Origin: Spirosoma sp.
GTDB taxonomy: Bacteria; Bacteroidota; Bacteroidia; Cytophagales; Spirosomataceae
Direction of reading: 5' to 3'
DNA: 64,000 nt
Assembly (NCBI RefSeq): GCF_026391055.1
Contig: NZ_JAPLET010000026.1
Location: 310,001 to 374,000 of the forward strand
The position numbers were made by a program, and so were the translations under genes. A model generated the notes under the pieces. It was given only the letters and a program-made list of their open reading frames with translations. It was not told the origin of the DNA and did not search any database. Every line of letters begins with the position of its first letter. Positions within the stretch are counted from its first letter, which is position 1. Shown here in pieces: positions 1 to 7,842 of this stretch.

Positions 1-272
1 GCCGTAAGTGACTGTATTTTGCTGTTCCCGTAATCGAGTTGTGCCGCTAGGTAGGCTGTTGTGTTGGCATCAAGCTTGGCGGTGTCCTCGGCCTGTAGCG
101 TAAGCAAAATCCCCCCTGTCGTCGGTGAAAGGCCACCGTTTTCGAGGGTATAGGTTGATACCAGCCGTTTGTACTGGTCGAGCAGGGCTAACGTCAACTC
201 ACCCGTCATTGTATCAGTCGGGATAAGATGATAGCGGGCTGTCACGCCCTGAATTGCTTTAAGTTGCGTCAT
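1..272 (-). CDS. phage protein, C-terminal part beyond window
   Basis: An open frame starts at ATG 272 (MTQLKAIQGV...) and runs off the left edge, so about 90 residues are visible. The visible part predicts beta-rich sequence (segments such as LTLALLDQYKRLVSTYTLENG and ILLTLQAEDTAKL, broken by a Gly/Thr-rich turn). It follows the 172-residue gene by 17 nt in the same leftward unit, after connector-like genes, so a tail or baseplate role is plausible. No family was recognised. Confidence 0.7.
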   Translation of the reverse strand, partial: MTQLKAIQGVTARYHLIPTDTMTGELTLALLDQYKRLVSTYTLENGGLSPTTGGILLTLQAEDTAKLDANTTAYLAAQLDYGNSKIQSLT

Positions 273-289
273 CGGCTTTGCTGTTATGG

Positions 290-808
290 TTAGTCTTCGG
301 CTGGCAGTAAGTCAGCGGTGATGCCCTGTACGTCGGGCAACGTGTAGCGGATCGCCACGGCCGACAGCCGGGGGTCGTAGCTCTTGCTCTGGTCCATCGG
401 CTGAAGCCATACCCGGCGCAGTACGTCGATTGTGTCGGGATTCACTTCGTTGATCTGGATATTATGGACCTGCGTAAAGGCATCGAGTACCGTATCCAGC
501 AGATTGTCCATTAAAGCGGCCACAACGAACGTGACGCTTAAATCGTACCTGTTCTCGGTTACCGTCCCGAACGTGCTTGTCAGCCCGCGATTCGTGATTA
601 ATCGCCCCAGTATGTGCGTTGACTGCCATGCGTAGCTATCATCCAGCGTCAGGCGAGTCATGGGCGGGCCTTCCACAAAGAGCCTTACCCCCTTTTCCTG
701 CTGGTCGTACACCATTCGGGCCGTGGCCAGCAGTTGCACCGGGGAGACGACGGTAAGTTTTTGGGCCAGCGATGCGTTAATCGCGGCAATAGTGGTTTGA
801 ATGGTCAT
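290..808 (-). CDS. phage protein, possible tail terminator/completion
   Basis: The protein has 172 residues with mixed alpha/beta character and no membrane segment or signal. Its start overlaps the end of the upstream connector-like gene by 4 nt, so the two are probably translationally coupled. Position directly after a gpG/gp10-like protein is where tail terminator or tail-completion genes usually sit in long-tailed phages. The functional call rests on position only; the gene itself is well supported by size and packing. Confidence 0.75.
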   Translation of the reverse strand: MTIQTTIAAINASLAQKLTVVSPVQLLATARMVYDQQEKGVRLFVEGPPMTRLTLDDSYAWQSTHILGRLITNRGLTSTFGTVTENRYDLSVTFVVAALMDNLLDTVLDAFTQVHNIQINEVNPDTIDVLRRVWLQPMDQSKSYDPRLSAVAIRYTLPDVQGITADLLPAED

Positions 809-1281
809 TGTCGTAGTCTGTCTTCTATACTGTCCATAATACCCAGGGCTACCTTGTCCTGCTCCTGATCGGAAAGTCCGAAAATCACGCCCCCTTGATA
901 CTCCTCCAACCCGTCTGCGATCACCGACTGCTTAGGGTCCGAGAAGCCAATGCCTACTTCCGTAGGGCCGGTAGTTAATACCTGCCAGTCTTTCATCAGG
1001 GTGCCGTCCATCGTCAAGTCTTTGTACGCGATCTGGCGGCCCCGTTCGGCCCGTCGTTTGGCGTGCGCGGCCGAGTAGGCACCCATGCGGAGACTGGCTT
1101 TGGTCTGGAGCCGGTTGCCACTGGCGGCCAGTCCCGACTGCTGTACCCGGTGGGCAACGATCACCACGGCATCTGAGCCCGCATCAAACAGTATCTCTTC
1201 CATACTGTCGTCGGTTAGCTGAATGGCCTTCGCCAGGTTGACTAAAATACCCTCCATGTTCGACTCGATGGTGAACGACAT
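805..1281 (-). CDS. gpG/HK97 gp10-like head-tail connector candidate
   Basis: This 158-residue protein resembles phage virion-morphogenesis (Mu gpG) or HK97 gp10-type proteins: a helical N-terminus, a basic middle (AHAKRRAERGRQ), then a beta segment with GFSDPKQSVIADG and EYQGGVIFGLSDQEQDKV before a C-terminal helix. The IFGLS-type motif followed by a helix is typical of gpG-like proteins. Such proteins help close the head or join it to the tail. The family call is by eye and moderate. Confidence 0.65.
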   Translation of the reverse strand: MSFTIESNMEGILVNLAKAIQLTDDSMEEILFDAGSDAVVIVAHRVQQSGLAASGNRLQTKASLRMGAYSAAHAKRRAERGRQIAYKDLTMDGTLMKDWQVLTTGPTEVGIGFSDPKQSVIADGLEEYQGGVIFGLSDQEQDKVALGIMDSIEDRLRQ

Positions 1282-1292
1282 ACGTGTGCGGG

Positions 1293-1631
1293 TTAGGCGT
1301 TGGGGTCTAGTTTCCGGGGCTTCGTACCGGGGCCGAATATTACGGCTTCATGGGTGCCGTGGCCTGACTTGGGGTGTAGCAGCGTGACGGGACGGCTCGC
1401 CTTTTCGATTTCATCGACCATCCGGTTGTACAGTCCCATCGTGTCGCTCTTGGCTCCGCCGTAGACGGCAATCCGCATCAGCTTGACCTTGTGCTTTGGG
1501 GAGAGGCCGCGCGGTTTTACTTTCACGGGCTTAACGGCCCGGTTGAAGTAGCGTAGGCTGAGGGCCTGCGCTGCTGCGGCTCCAATCAGCACCGACGTGC
1601 CGACCGTGATTAGAAATAGTGTAAAGTCCAT
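1293..1631 (-). CDS. small membrane-anchored phage protein
   Basis: The protein has 112 residues with one N-terminal hydrophobic segment (about residues 3-25) followed by a basic tail rich in Lys, Arg and Pro. No family was recognised. It opens a subunit downstream of the hairpin at 1663-1689 and ends 11 nt before the connector-like gene. Confidence 0.65.
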   Translation of the reverse strand: MDFTLFLITVGTSVLIGAAAAQALSLRYFNRAVKPVKVKPRGLSPKHKVKLMRIAVYGGAKSDTMGLYNRMVDEIEKASRPVTLLHPKSGHGTHEAVIFGPGTKPRKLDPNA

Positions 1632-1662
1632 TACTTAATTAGTCGTTAGTGTTCACCCAAAA

Positions 1663-1689
1663 ACCCCGCACCATTTACGGTAACGGGGT
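1663..1689 (-). terminator. intrinsic terminator
   Basis: Arms ACCCCG (1663-1668) and CGGGGT (1684-1689) form a short GC stem with a 15-nt loop. On the minus strand it is followed by TTTTTGG. It lies between the DUF551-like gene and the 112-residue membrane protein gene. Confidence 0.55.
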
Positions 1690-1713
1690 CTTGTATACGT
1701 TGACAGTCAAGGG

Positions 1714-2223
1714 TTATTCTGTTCGTCCTGCGGGGTCCGCTACCGGCGTGTCCCAGGTAAAGAACTCGTACCACTCGGCGATTTCCTCGTTGTCGGTCGA
1801 TACCCAGGAATTCCAGCCCAGTTCGTAGAGCGTATAGGCACCGACTGTTCCGCCTGGGCTACGGGTGTAGACCAATTTGCCATACGGCGGCTTGCGGTCG
1901 GTTAGTTTGATCCAGCGCCCATCACCGCGATTTGTTACCATATCCGCACTGGGTTTAACGCTCGTTCGTCCGGCCAGTACCGGCGTTTGCACGTTGGCTG
2001 TTTGCGGCTCCGGACGCGCAAGCTCTTGCAGTTGCTTGTAGATCGTAATAGCCCGGTCCATGCAGCGTTGCAGCGACCGGGTACGTTCTTCACTGCGGCT
2101 TTTGTTGCTACCGGCCAGGTAGTTCTTGTCGTGGTACTCCAGCGTTTCTACCGCCATCAGTACATTAAGTTCATCCATCAGTCCGTCGATGGGTCGGCGC
2201 ATTTTAGGGGGTTGTGTGTCCAT
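1714..2223 (-). CDS. DUF551-like phage protein
   Basis: A 169-residue protein. The N-terminal half is helical with many Arg/Glu pairs. The C-terminal half (about residues 100-155) reads WIKLTDRKPPYGKLVYTR...IAEWYEF, which fits the DUF551 pattern (W-I-x-x-x-D-R-x-P ... W-x-x-F) common in phage and prophage proteins of unknown function. It ends just before a terminator. Confidence 0.7.
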   Translation of the reverse strand: MDTQPPKMRRPIDGLMDELNVLMAVETLEYHDKNYLAGSNKSRSEERTRSLQRCMDRAITIYKQLQELARPEPQTANVQTPVLAGRTSVKPSADMVTNRGDGRWIKLTDRKPPYGKLVYTRSPGGTVGAYTLYELGWNSWVSTDNEEIAEWYEFFTWDTPVADPAGRTE

Positions 2224-2229
2224 GTTTAT

Positions 2230-2418
2230 TTATTTGGGTGAGTTTTTGTTTCTGTACTTTTTGCGGCAATCCTTGTAGTGGTGCGGGTTGTCGGGTTTGT
2301 TTTTCGAGCTAGCAACGGCGTAGACGATTTCCAGGCATAGCAGCATTGCCAGCAGAATCCCTATCGTTACTGTACCTGCCGTACCCATTAGTTTACTATG
2401 TTCGACCAGGTTGTGCAT
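2230..2418 (-). CDS. small single-pass membrane protein
   Basis: A 62-residue protein with one clear transmembrane segment (about residues 12-36, GTAGTVTIGILLAMLLCLEI) and a strongly basic C-terminal tail. The first ATG overlaps the upstream gene by 23 nt; an internal ATG at 2388 (MGTAGTV) would remove the overlap and is equally plausible. Holin-like size and topology, but nothing specific supports a lysis role. Confidence 0.55.
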   Translation of the reverse strand: MHNLVEHSKLMGTAGTVTIGILLAMLLCLEIVYAVASSKNKPDNPHHYKDCRKKYRNKNSPK

Positions 2419-2659
2419 GGGCTTTGGGTTTTAGGTTCTTGCACCGTTCAAGTTTCAGCAGGTAACGCCGGGCATGGCGGGCGTTCTGTTCTGCTGATTC
2501 GTTGTACTTATCAATACGTAAGGCGATGTAGTTACACTGGTACGGTAGCCTTTCCTTCCACCATTCATTAGATTTTGCCTGATGCGAGTATTCTTCGGCC
2601 AGGCGGATGTGATGGTTTGCCCGCGTCCTTAGTGCCTGTACCGCTTCGTCGTGGCTCAT
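2396..2659 (-). CDS. small helical phage protein
   Basis: An 87-residue, charged, almost entirely helical protein rich in His, Arg and Lys. Its start overlaps the end of the 330-residue gene by 4 nt, indicating coupling. No family recognised. Confidence 0.6.
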   Translation of the reverse strand: MSHDEAVQALRTRANHHIRLAEEYSHQAKSNEWWKERLPYQCNYIALRIDKYNESAEQNARHARRYLLKLERCKNLKPKAHAQPGRT

Positions 2660-3648
2660 ACGAATCCGCCGACAAAGTACCCGCCCTGAAACTCCGGATC
2701 TGTTTGCGTGACGGGGGTGGCCCGTAGCTCTTTAATGATGGTGCGGCATACGGGCTTAGCCAGCATTACGGCCTCATCCATGAACTTAGCTTCCCGGTCC
2801 TCGGTAAAGTCGCGGTTCGTATTGGTGAACAGGTTGATGTTCGACGAACCCAGCTTTTCGGCCATCAGCAGGGAGCCGCAGACATTGGCGTAGGCCCATT
2901 GCAGTTGGTCGGCGTACTTGGCCATGACCTTATCCAGTGAGCAGCGTATGCTGGCCCCGGCCCACCCATAGCAGTAGCTATAGACGAAGTTGGCCGCAGT
3001 CTTGCTACTGGCAAGCGGGATCGTGCCACAGTCTACGCTGTACTGTGACTGGCTGATGCTCCAGCCCGTTTCGCTGGTGCCGAGTTCCTGCAGAATCAGA
3101 TTCGACGCATCGATGCCGACAAACCACTTAAGCCCCCCCATGGTGAGGTTGGCCGCTTTGGTTACCGTCGTCAGTTCGTTGTAGCCCGGCTGGACGACTA
3201 CCGAGCCCGTAGTAAGCTGAACCCCCGATACCGCATCGTAGACGTAGAGCGTCGTCGTCACAGCTGTCAGTGAGAGTGAGTAGCAGGCGAACGAGAGGAC
3301 GGCCAGTTCGGAGTAAGGCGAAAAGGGCACCCGCAGTAGTACGCCCACCAGGTTGGGGGCGGCTTGCAGGGCTACGGGACTGGCCGATAGTGATTCGGGT
3401 TCGACCGTCCGCGCGGCTTCGTACATAAAGTCCGCCGACTTCGACAGCTCGTTTTTGATAATTGACGCCAGCTTGTTGAGGGCGGGGGGTTGTACCCGGT
3501 CCCAGACATCGCCGGCTGTTGATTTGTCAGCGTTGGAAAGCCCGGACACCAGTTCGGTACTGATGCCGGGCAAATCGTTAATCAGTAGGGCGGGTTCGGG
3601 GCTGGTAACGCCCTTTAGTCCGACAGTCAATGAGAATGGGTTTGCCAC
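2656..3648 (-). CDS. phage protein of unknown function, possibly structural
   Basis: A 330-residue protein without signal peptide. The N-terminal 90 residues are helical, about 100-200 are beta-rich and hydrophobic (VLSFACYSLSLTAV, TTLYVYDAVSGVQLTTGSV), and the C-terminal 130 residues are helical with scattered Cys. Its size and position among post-terminase genes suggest a virion component, but it does not look like a portal or HK97-type capsid protein. Start and end overlap the neighbours by 4-22 nt. Confidence 0.65.
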   Translation of the reverse strand: MANPFSLTVGLKGVTSPEPALLINDLPGISTELVSGLSNADKSTAGDVWDRVQPPALNKLASIIKNELSKSADFMYEAARTVEPESLSASPVALQAAPNLVGVLLRVPFSPYSELAVLSFACYSLSLTAVTTTLYVYDAVSGVQLTTGSVVVQPGYNELTTVTKAANLTMGGLKWFVGIDASNLILQELGTSETGWSISQSQYSVDCGTIPLASSKTAANFVYSYCYGWAGASIRCSLDKVMAKYADQLQWAYANVCGSLLMAEKLGSSNINLFTNTNRDFTEDREAKFMDEAVMLAKPVCRTIIKELRATPVTQTDPEFQGGYFVGGFV

Positions 3649-3929
3649 TTGATCCAGATATTTAGCACTGTCTTGTAATCCACGTTAATCAGCAGGTAAT
3701 CCCCCGACTTAAGCAGTACACTTGCGCGGGTACCGATTTGCTCCTCTCCTTCTTCTGCTGATGCCTTGACCACCGAAATGTCGGAGATGTCAATGACGCC
3801 GTCGATCCAGACAGAGGAATCAATGTTCAGTTCTGCCAGGGCTGCATCGTAGCAGTTAATCCGGCAGGACAGTAGCTGCGGGTGGGCGCTGATGTTCCCA
3901 CCCAGCAGCTTGTAGTCGTGACCTTCCAT
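3627..3929 (-). CDS. small phage protein
   Basis: A 100-residue protein predicted to be largely beta (SVWIDGVIDISDISVV, SVLLKSGDYLLINVDY), perhaps a small barrel. It overlaps the start of the 330-residue gene by 22 nt and its start lies against the stop of the gene at 3930. No family recognised. Confidence 0.6.
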   Translation of the reverse strand: MEGHDYKLLGGNISAHPQLLSCRINCYDAALAELNIDSSVWIDGVIDISDISVVKASAEEGEEQIGTRASVLLKSGDYLLINVDYKTVLNIWIKWQTHSH

Positions 3930-4262
3930 CTACCGTACGGTCGTCATTTCAATGAAGCGGCTAAGGTTGTTGGCGCGGTCGGAGTTGATTTTGACCACCT
4001 CGCTCGACGTGCGCAACTGGTCGTCCCAGTGCTTGCTGATCCCGTCCCGAATCCGGCCAATGGCGATAAACTGCTCCTCGTCGCTGTGCAACGAGTTGAC
4101 GATTTCCCTGACACACTGTGCCGCGACTTCGTTGATGTGCTCCTCGTTGATAGCCGGACGCAGGGGCATCATGCTGCAACCGTTAACAGCTACCGGGCTT
4201 TCTCCCTGGAGGGTTTGAGCCACGCGCTGGCTGATTTCTTCGATTTCTTTGTTAGTAAGCAT
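3930..4262 (-). CDS. helical phage protein
   Basis: A 110-residue, mostly alpha-helical acidic protein (IEEISQRVAQTLQ, HINEVAAQCVREIVNSL). It sits in the run of small genes after the terminase. Several other frames are open on the same stretch; this one has the best spacing to both neighbours. Function unknown. Confidence 0.6.
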   Translation of the reverse strand: MLTNKEIEEISQRVAQTLQGESPVAVNGCSMMPLRPAINEEHINEVAAQCVREIVNSLHSDEEQFIAIGRIRDGISKHWDDQLRTSSEVVKINSDRANNLSRFIEMTTVR

Positions 4263-4298
4263 TGGTTTATTGGTTAGTGGTGAATGAATGTGTACTGT

Positions 4299-4559
4299 TT
4301 ACGCGGGTAGTTTGGTGTCCGAAATACGTAGTCTTACCTCGGCAATGGCATCATTACCCTCACTGATGATTAGCCATTTGACGCTGACGACGGCAAAGAC
4401 AATCAGGCTCCACCGGGCTTGTTGTTTACTGTTGTTGTCGGGCGGCATAAAGGTTGCACTCTCCACACTAAGCAAATCACCGGGCCGGGGCAGACTCGGC
4501 ATCATGACGTTAACCTGTTCCCCGTTGGGAGCGATCAGAATTACTTTCGTTTGGCTCAT
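4299..4559 (-). CDS. small beta-rich phage protein
   Basis: An 86-residue protein with beta-strand-like segments (KVILIAPNGEQVNVMM, WSLIVFAVVSVKWLII). The start overlaps the previous stop by 4 nt (ATGA type). No family recognised. Confidence 0.6.
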   Translation of the reverse strand: MSQTKVILIAPNGEQVNVMMPSLPRPGDLLSVESATFMPPDNNSKQQARWSLIVFAVVSVKWLIISEGNDAIAEVRLRISDTKLPA

Positions 4560-4855
4560 TTTCCTGCTTTTACTAGGTTTCCGTAGATGATTGCCAAATC
4601 CTGGAGGATGGGCAGGATAGCCGCCGAGTGATCGAACTTAACGACGACGATTTCCCCGCTTGTTATCTCGCCAGCGGAAAAGGACTTACCCGCCATTTCG
4701 TTTTCGGCCAGTGGCTGGCTGGGCTCGAAGAACCAAAGCTGGTCGGCATCGGTATGCTCGTCGTTCTGTACCCGCGAACACTGTATGTTATCGGTGGCGT
4801 TGATATCCACGATGACGCCCCTAAAATCGGCCTGATCAATCCGGTAGATGCTCAT
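4556..4855 (-). CDS. small phage protein
   Basis: A 99-residue protein from the preferred start ATG 4855 (MSIYRIDQAD), which lies one nucleotide after the upstream stop at 4857. An upstream ATG at 4882 would add nine residues and overlap the neighbour. The sequence is acidic and beta-rich in the first half. Function unknown. Confidence 0.6.
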   Translation of the reverse strand: MSIYRIDQADFRGVIVDINATDNIQCSRVQNDEHTDADQLWFFEPSQPLAENEMAGKSFSAGEITSGEIVVVKFDHSAAILPILQDLAIIYGNLVKAGK

Positions 4856-4856
4856 G

Positions 4857-5174
4857 TTAAACGAGGGTATAGAGTTGCTCAAAACCGGGGTCGCTCATGG
4901 CGGTAAACTGGCAGGTGCCGAGCACCCGCACCCAGCCACCCGGCTTGCAGTAGCAATGGCGGGTTTCCCCCCGGTACGTCGTGAAGATGTTAGCCGATCC
5001 ATCCTTTTCCAGAAAGGCATCCTGACCCCCGAAATAGCGCAGGAAGGTGTTGAGGGCTTCCAGGTTTTCGCCCGTATACTGGATACATGGCTGCGGCTGA
5101 CGCGGCATGCAGAATGAAAACTGGGTTGCTGGTACTGGTGACGTAGTCGTGGGGGTTGTTTCTGCTGGTTGCAT
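4857..5174 (-). CDS. phage protein of unknown function
   Basis: 105 residues from the preferred ATG 5174 (MQPAETTPT). A longer in-frame start at 5237 (MVFLRSKN) exists but adds a basic stretch unlike the rest. There is a Thr/Pro-rich N-terminus and then a compact domain with Cys residues (SFCMPRQPQPC, HCYCKPGGW) that could be metal-linked. Function unknown. Confidence 0.55.
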   Translation of the reverse strand: MQPAETTPTTTSPVPATQFSFCMPRQPQPCIQYTGENLEALNTFLRYFGGQDAFLEKDGSANIFTTYRGETRHCYCKPGGWVRVLGTCQFTAMSDPGFEQLYTLV

Positions 5175-5260
5175 GGTACTGAAGAGTTGTATTATTCTAA
5201 TAGGAGGTCTTAGGTTTTTACTACGGAGAAAGACCACTTTGCCGTAGTACTTTTCTTAGA

Positions 5261-5818
5261 TTAGGCCCGGCGATGCTTGCGCTTGGTTCGACGGCTGTGT
5301 GTGATCTTGTTGAAGCCTCCGCCGTGGCCGTTGCTGACGTTGCGGTAGAACCGGCGCGACTGCTGGGGGTTGTGGCTGGGTAGTGCGTAGCTTAGTTGGT
5401 CGGCAAAGTCTTTGAGCTCGTTGGCGTCGGGCTGCTGACGGGCGGTTTTAGTCGCTTCCTGCTGCTGGTCGCTGGACTGGCTGCCGCGCTGCTGCTCCTG
5501 CTGGATCTGGTTCTTGGTTAGTTGCTCGGCCTGCGGGGGTATCGGGCTAACAGCACCTATCATACCTCCGGCGATTAGGGCTACTGTGCTGGCGAGTAGA
5601 GTTCTCTTTTTCATGGCAACGTGAATTGGGGGTTGGTTAAATTGATTGAAATGCGCGTGTAGTTTTAGTTCCCCGTAGGTGGGGCGCGTTGCGGCTCCGA
5701 CAATGATCTGTCCATCACCATGCATCAAGGTTCGCGTAATCAGTAATTCCGCTACTGCGTCTGCGATTCGATTAGACAGTCCAATGTGGGCGACGGTGGC
5801 CCGTTGTTCCGGCGTCAT
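5261..5818 (-). CDS. phage protein with internal signal-like segment
   Basis: The open frame is 185 residues from ATG 5818, five nucleotides after the previous stop. An internal ATG at 5614 gives a 117-residue product beginning MKKRTLLASTVALIAGG, a textbook signal-peptide start, followed by a Gln-rich, soluble, Arg-rich chain. The internal start is preceded by AACCCCCAAT, the same leader motif found before two other phage genes (see findings). Both starts may be used; the short form would be exported. No family recognised. Confidence 0.55.
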   Translation of the reverse strand: MTPEQRATVAHIGLSNRIADAVAELLITRTLMHGDGQIIVGAATRPTYGELKLHAHFNQFNQPPIHVAMKKRTLLASTVALIAGGMIGAVSPIPPQAEQLTKNQIQQEQQRGSQSSDQQQEATKTARQQPDANELKDFADQLSYALPSHNPQQSRRFYRNVSNGHGGGFNKITHSRRTKRKHRRA

Positions 5819-5822
5819 ACAG

Positions 5823-7001
5823 CTAGGCTTTCGGCGTTATCTCGAATACGGTAATGGCTTCTACCTCCGCGACACACTTAAAGATTTTGGTCTTGACACC
5901 CGTTGCTCCGGCTACGTCTTTGGCAATGGTTAGAATGGCCTCGTAGCTGTCGGCGTGGAAGTTGTTACCCTCCTTATCCGATACGACATACTCACCGTTG
6001 GCGTGTACGGGTTGCGGGTTGGCATAGACCGGCTCGTCGTCTAACTCACAGCCAGCAACGGTGCAAACCGTAGGGTCTACGCAGTTGGTACAAACCGCAT
6101 GAACGGGCGTAGTGGCCGGGGTGGGCAATCCGGCTGCTTCACAGAAACAGTTGTCGCAGTCGCCCGAACAAGCGTCTTTAGGCTTAGGGGCTAGCGGTTG
6201 TACTACCGTAAGCTGTTTCTGGTCTACACAGCCGTGTTCGTCGCAGTAGTTCATACCACAGTTGCCCGTACAGGGTGGCTTTTGGCCGGTGGTTTTCTGC
6301 GTATCGCGGATTATCTGAGCGGGGCCAAGAATCAGGGGCCATTTGCTTTTAAACTCGTGACAGACTTCGCACAGCCGTTCCTTGCAGTTTTTATGCTCAC
6401 AAAGCATGGTGACTACTTTCTCTTCGTTCATGCGCTCCTTCTCAGTCTGATCGATAACCGGCGCGGAGGCTACGGGTTGCGCTTCCACGACCACCGGCAG
6501 GGGCTTAACGGGTTCGGCTTCAGCAACCGGGGCGGGCTTGGCGGCTACGGGTTGCGCGGCTGCCGTTTGCCTTGCTTTTTGGCTGGCGGCTTTTTCCAGC
6601 TCCAGCCTTTCGGCTTTGCCAAGTTCTTCCAGTGGGCTGTGCCAGATGATTTGTTTCTTAGCCATATTGGTAGTAGTTAGTTGTGCGGTGGTGGTACTGG
6701 TTTGCTGCGCGGCCTCCTTCGCTTCTTTCTCCGCCCGCTTGGTCCAGTTAATGGCCTGTTCGGGGGTTACGTTGTACAGGCTCCGGGCGGCTTTGTAGAG
6801 CAGTCCTTTGGCGTCCTCGATGCGCTCGATAAAGCCCATGTCCATCAGGGCATGAATCAGCATTTGGGGTACGGCGTGCTGGGTACAGATGCCGAATACG
6901 TCACAGGATTTGAACTCGGTAACCGCCAGGCTACCGACCAGCGCATTGAGGGCCATCAGGTAGTTGTCGCGGGTGGGACGGGCTGCGGTGGATTGCTTCA
7001 T
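5823..7001 (-). CDS. Cys-rich multi-cluster phage protein
   Basis: A 392-residue protein. Residues 1-110 are a helical domain with a helix-turn-helix feel (MGFIERIEDAKGLLYKAARSLYNV). Residues 110-190 are Ala/Pro/Glu low complexity. Residues 200-330 hold four Cys clusters (CEHKNCKERLCEVC, CTGNCGMNYCDEHGC, CSGDCDNCFC, CTNCVDPTVC), which look like metal-binding knuckles. The last 60 residues are a small alpha/beta domain. The start lies 1 nt from the stranded terminase 3' end, so this was originally the gene following terL. Function unknown. Confidence 0.65.
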   Translation of the reverse strand: MKQSTAARPTRDNYLMALNALVGSLAVTEFKSCDVFGICTQHAVPQMLIHALMDMGFIERIEDAKGLLYKAARSLYNVTPEQAINWTKRAEKEAKEAAQQTSTTTAQLTTTNMAKKQIIWHSPLEELGKAERLELEKAASQKARQTAAAQPVAAKPAPVAEAEPVKPLPVVVEAQPVASAPVIDQTEKERMNEEKVVTMLCEHKNCKERLCEVCHEFKSKWPLILGPAQIIRDTQKTTGQKPPCTGNCGMNYCDEHGCVDQKQLTVVQPLAPKPKDACSGDCDNCFCEAAGLPTPATTPVHAVCTNCVDPTVCTVAGCELDDEPVYANPQPVHANGEYVVSDKEGNNFHADSYEAILTIAKDVAGATGVKTKIFKCVAEVEAITVFEITPKA

Positions 7002-7002
7002 G

Positions 7003-7087
7003 TTAGGCGTTGCCGTAGTTACCGGCGATTTGTTTATAAGTGGAGTATTCGAAGTTTACTAGTGCGTACCTAAAACAATCTCCCAAA
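7003..7087 (-). pseudogene. stranded original 3' end of terL
   Basis: The minus strand encodes LGDCFRYALVNFEYSTYKQIAGNYGNA and then a stop, aligning residue for residue with the current TerL C-terminus (LGDCFRYSLCNFEYTTYKQI...). The first seven codons are identical in DNA; the rest differ mostly at synonymous positions. The segment lacks a start and is separated from terL by the HNH gene and a hairpin. Its codon style matches the phage and it abuts the next gene at 7001, so it appears to be the ancestral terL end displaced by the insertion. Confidence 0.8.
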
Positions 7088-7089
7088 CA

Positions 7090-7132
7090 AAAGAGCCGAC
7101 CCCTAGCCATAGCAGCTAAGAGTCGGCTCTTT
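7090..7132 (-). terminator. hairpin at downstream end of HNH element
   Basis: Eleven-base arms (AAAGAGCCGAC at 7090-7100, GTCGGCTCTTT at 7122-7132) pair perfectly around a 21-nt loop. On the minus strand the stem is followed by TTTTGTTT, so it can act as an intrinsic terminator for the HNH gene. It could equally be a structural part of the mobile element. Confidence 0.65.
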
Positions 7133-7147
7133 ACAAGTCGATAGAAA

Positions 7148-7780
7148 TTACTTTCTAAACCGTAACCGTTGGGCGCAGGTTTTAGAGCAGCAATCGGGCT
7201 TAGCGTATTTGCTTTCGTTGAACACCTTGCCACAAAACTTACAGGTAAAATCAATATGATCGAGCTTATTAACCCGACGATACTTTGCCTTACAGGCGTT
7301 GGAACAAAAGCGAGACTGATAAATACCCTCAAAGGGTTTTTGGCATTGTTCACAGTTAATTGATCGCCTTTCGTGATTGAGACCAAATCCGCAGTTGATC
7401 GCATTTTGTCGGTGCCATTCAATGCCTTCTGGTGAAGCATGCCATTTTTTTGCTTCTTCTTTTCCCAACTCAAGGGCAGCAATAGACATTTCAAGTTTAC
7501 CGGGTATTTCTCGCCAATGATCTGACATGTGGTCAGCCTTAAGTTTGCACTCGAAATTGCCAATCGTATTGTTGTCTGGGTTATTATCCACATGGTGAAT
7601 TTCATACCCGTCAGGAATAGGCCCGACTTCACATTCCCACATATACCGGTGTAGGTACTGTTTAGCCCAGCAACCATTGACCTTAACCTGACCACGGAAG
7701 TACTTGCGGTCACTTCTTGATTTGGCAGTTCCGTACCGAATAAACCGGGTGCCGTTATAGGTAACAATTTCTTTTTGCAT
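7148..7780 (-). CDS. HNH homing endonuclease
   Basis: 210 residues from ATG 7780 (MQKEIVTYNGTRFIRY), the usual beginning of phage HNH_3-type endonucleases; an upstream in-frame ATG at 7825 adds an unlikely leader. The core reads LHRYMWECEVGPIPDGYEIHHVDNNPDNNTIGNF, giving the His-His...Asn metal-finger residues. The C-terminus has paired Cys motifs (CEQCQKPF, CKFCGKVF, CCSKTC) that resemble zinc-binding DNA-recognition modules. The gene is clearly more AT-rich than its neighbours, a sign of separate origin. It would nick or cut terL alleles lacking the element. Confidence 0.9.
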   Translation of the reverse strand: MQKEIVTYNGTRFIRYGTAKSRSDRKYFRGQVKVNGCWAKQYLHRYMWECEVGPIPDGYEIHHVDNNPDNNTIGNFECKLKADHMSDHWREIPGKLEMSIAALELGKEEAKKWHASPEGIEWHRQNAINCGFGLNHERRSINCEQCQKPFEGIYQSRFCSNACKAKYRRVNKLDHIDFTCKFCGKVFNESKYAKPDCCSKTCAQRLRFRK

Positions 7781-7842
7781 AGTATTAGGGTATAAACTAC
7801 CATAAATATACAAAGAATAACGCAATGTGTCCGCATGATTAT

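Noticed and set aside
7003-7836. A 277-residue open frame over the HNH gene and the stranded terL end
   Set aside because: It is the shadow of the HNH gene in another frame; only its last 29 codons are real coding sequence, as the displaced terL end.
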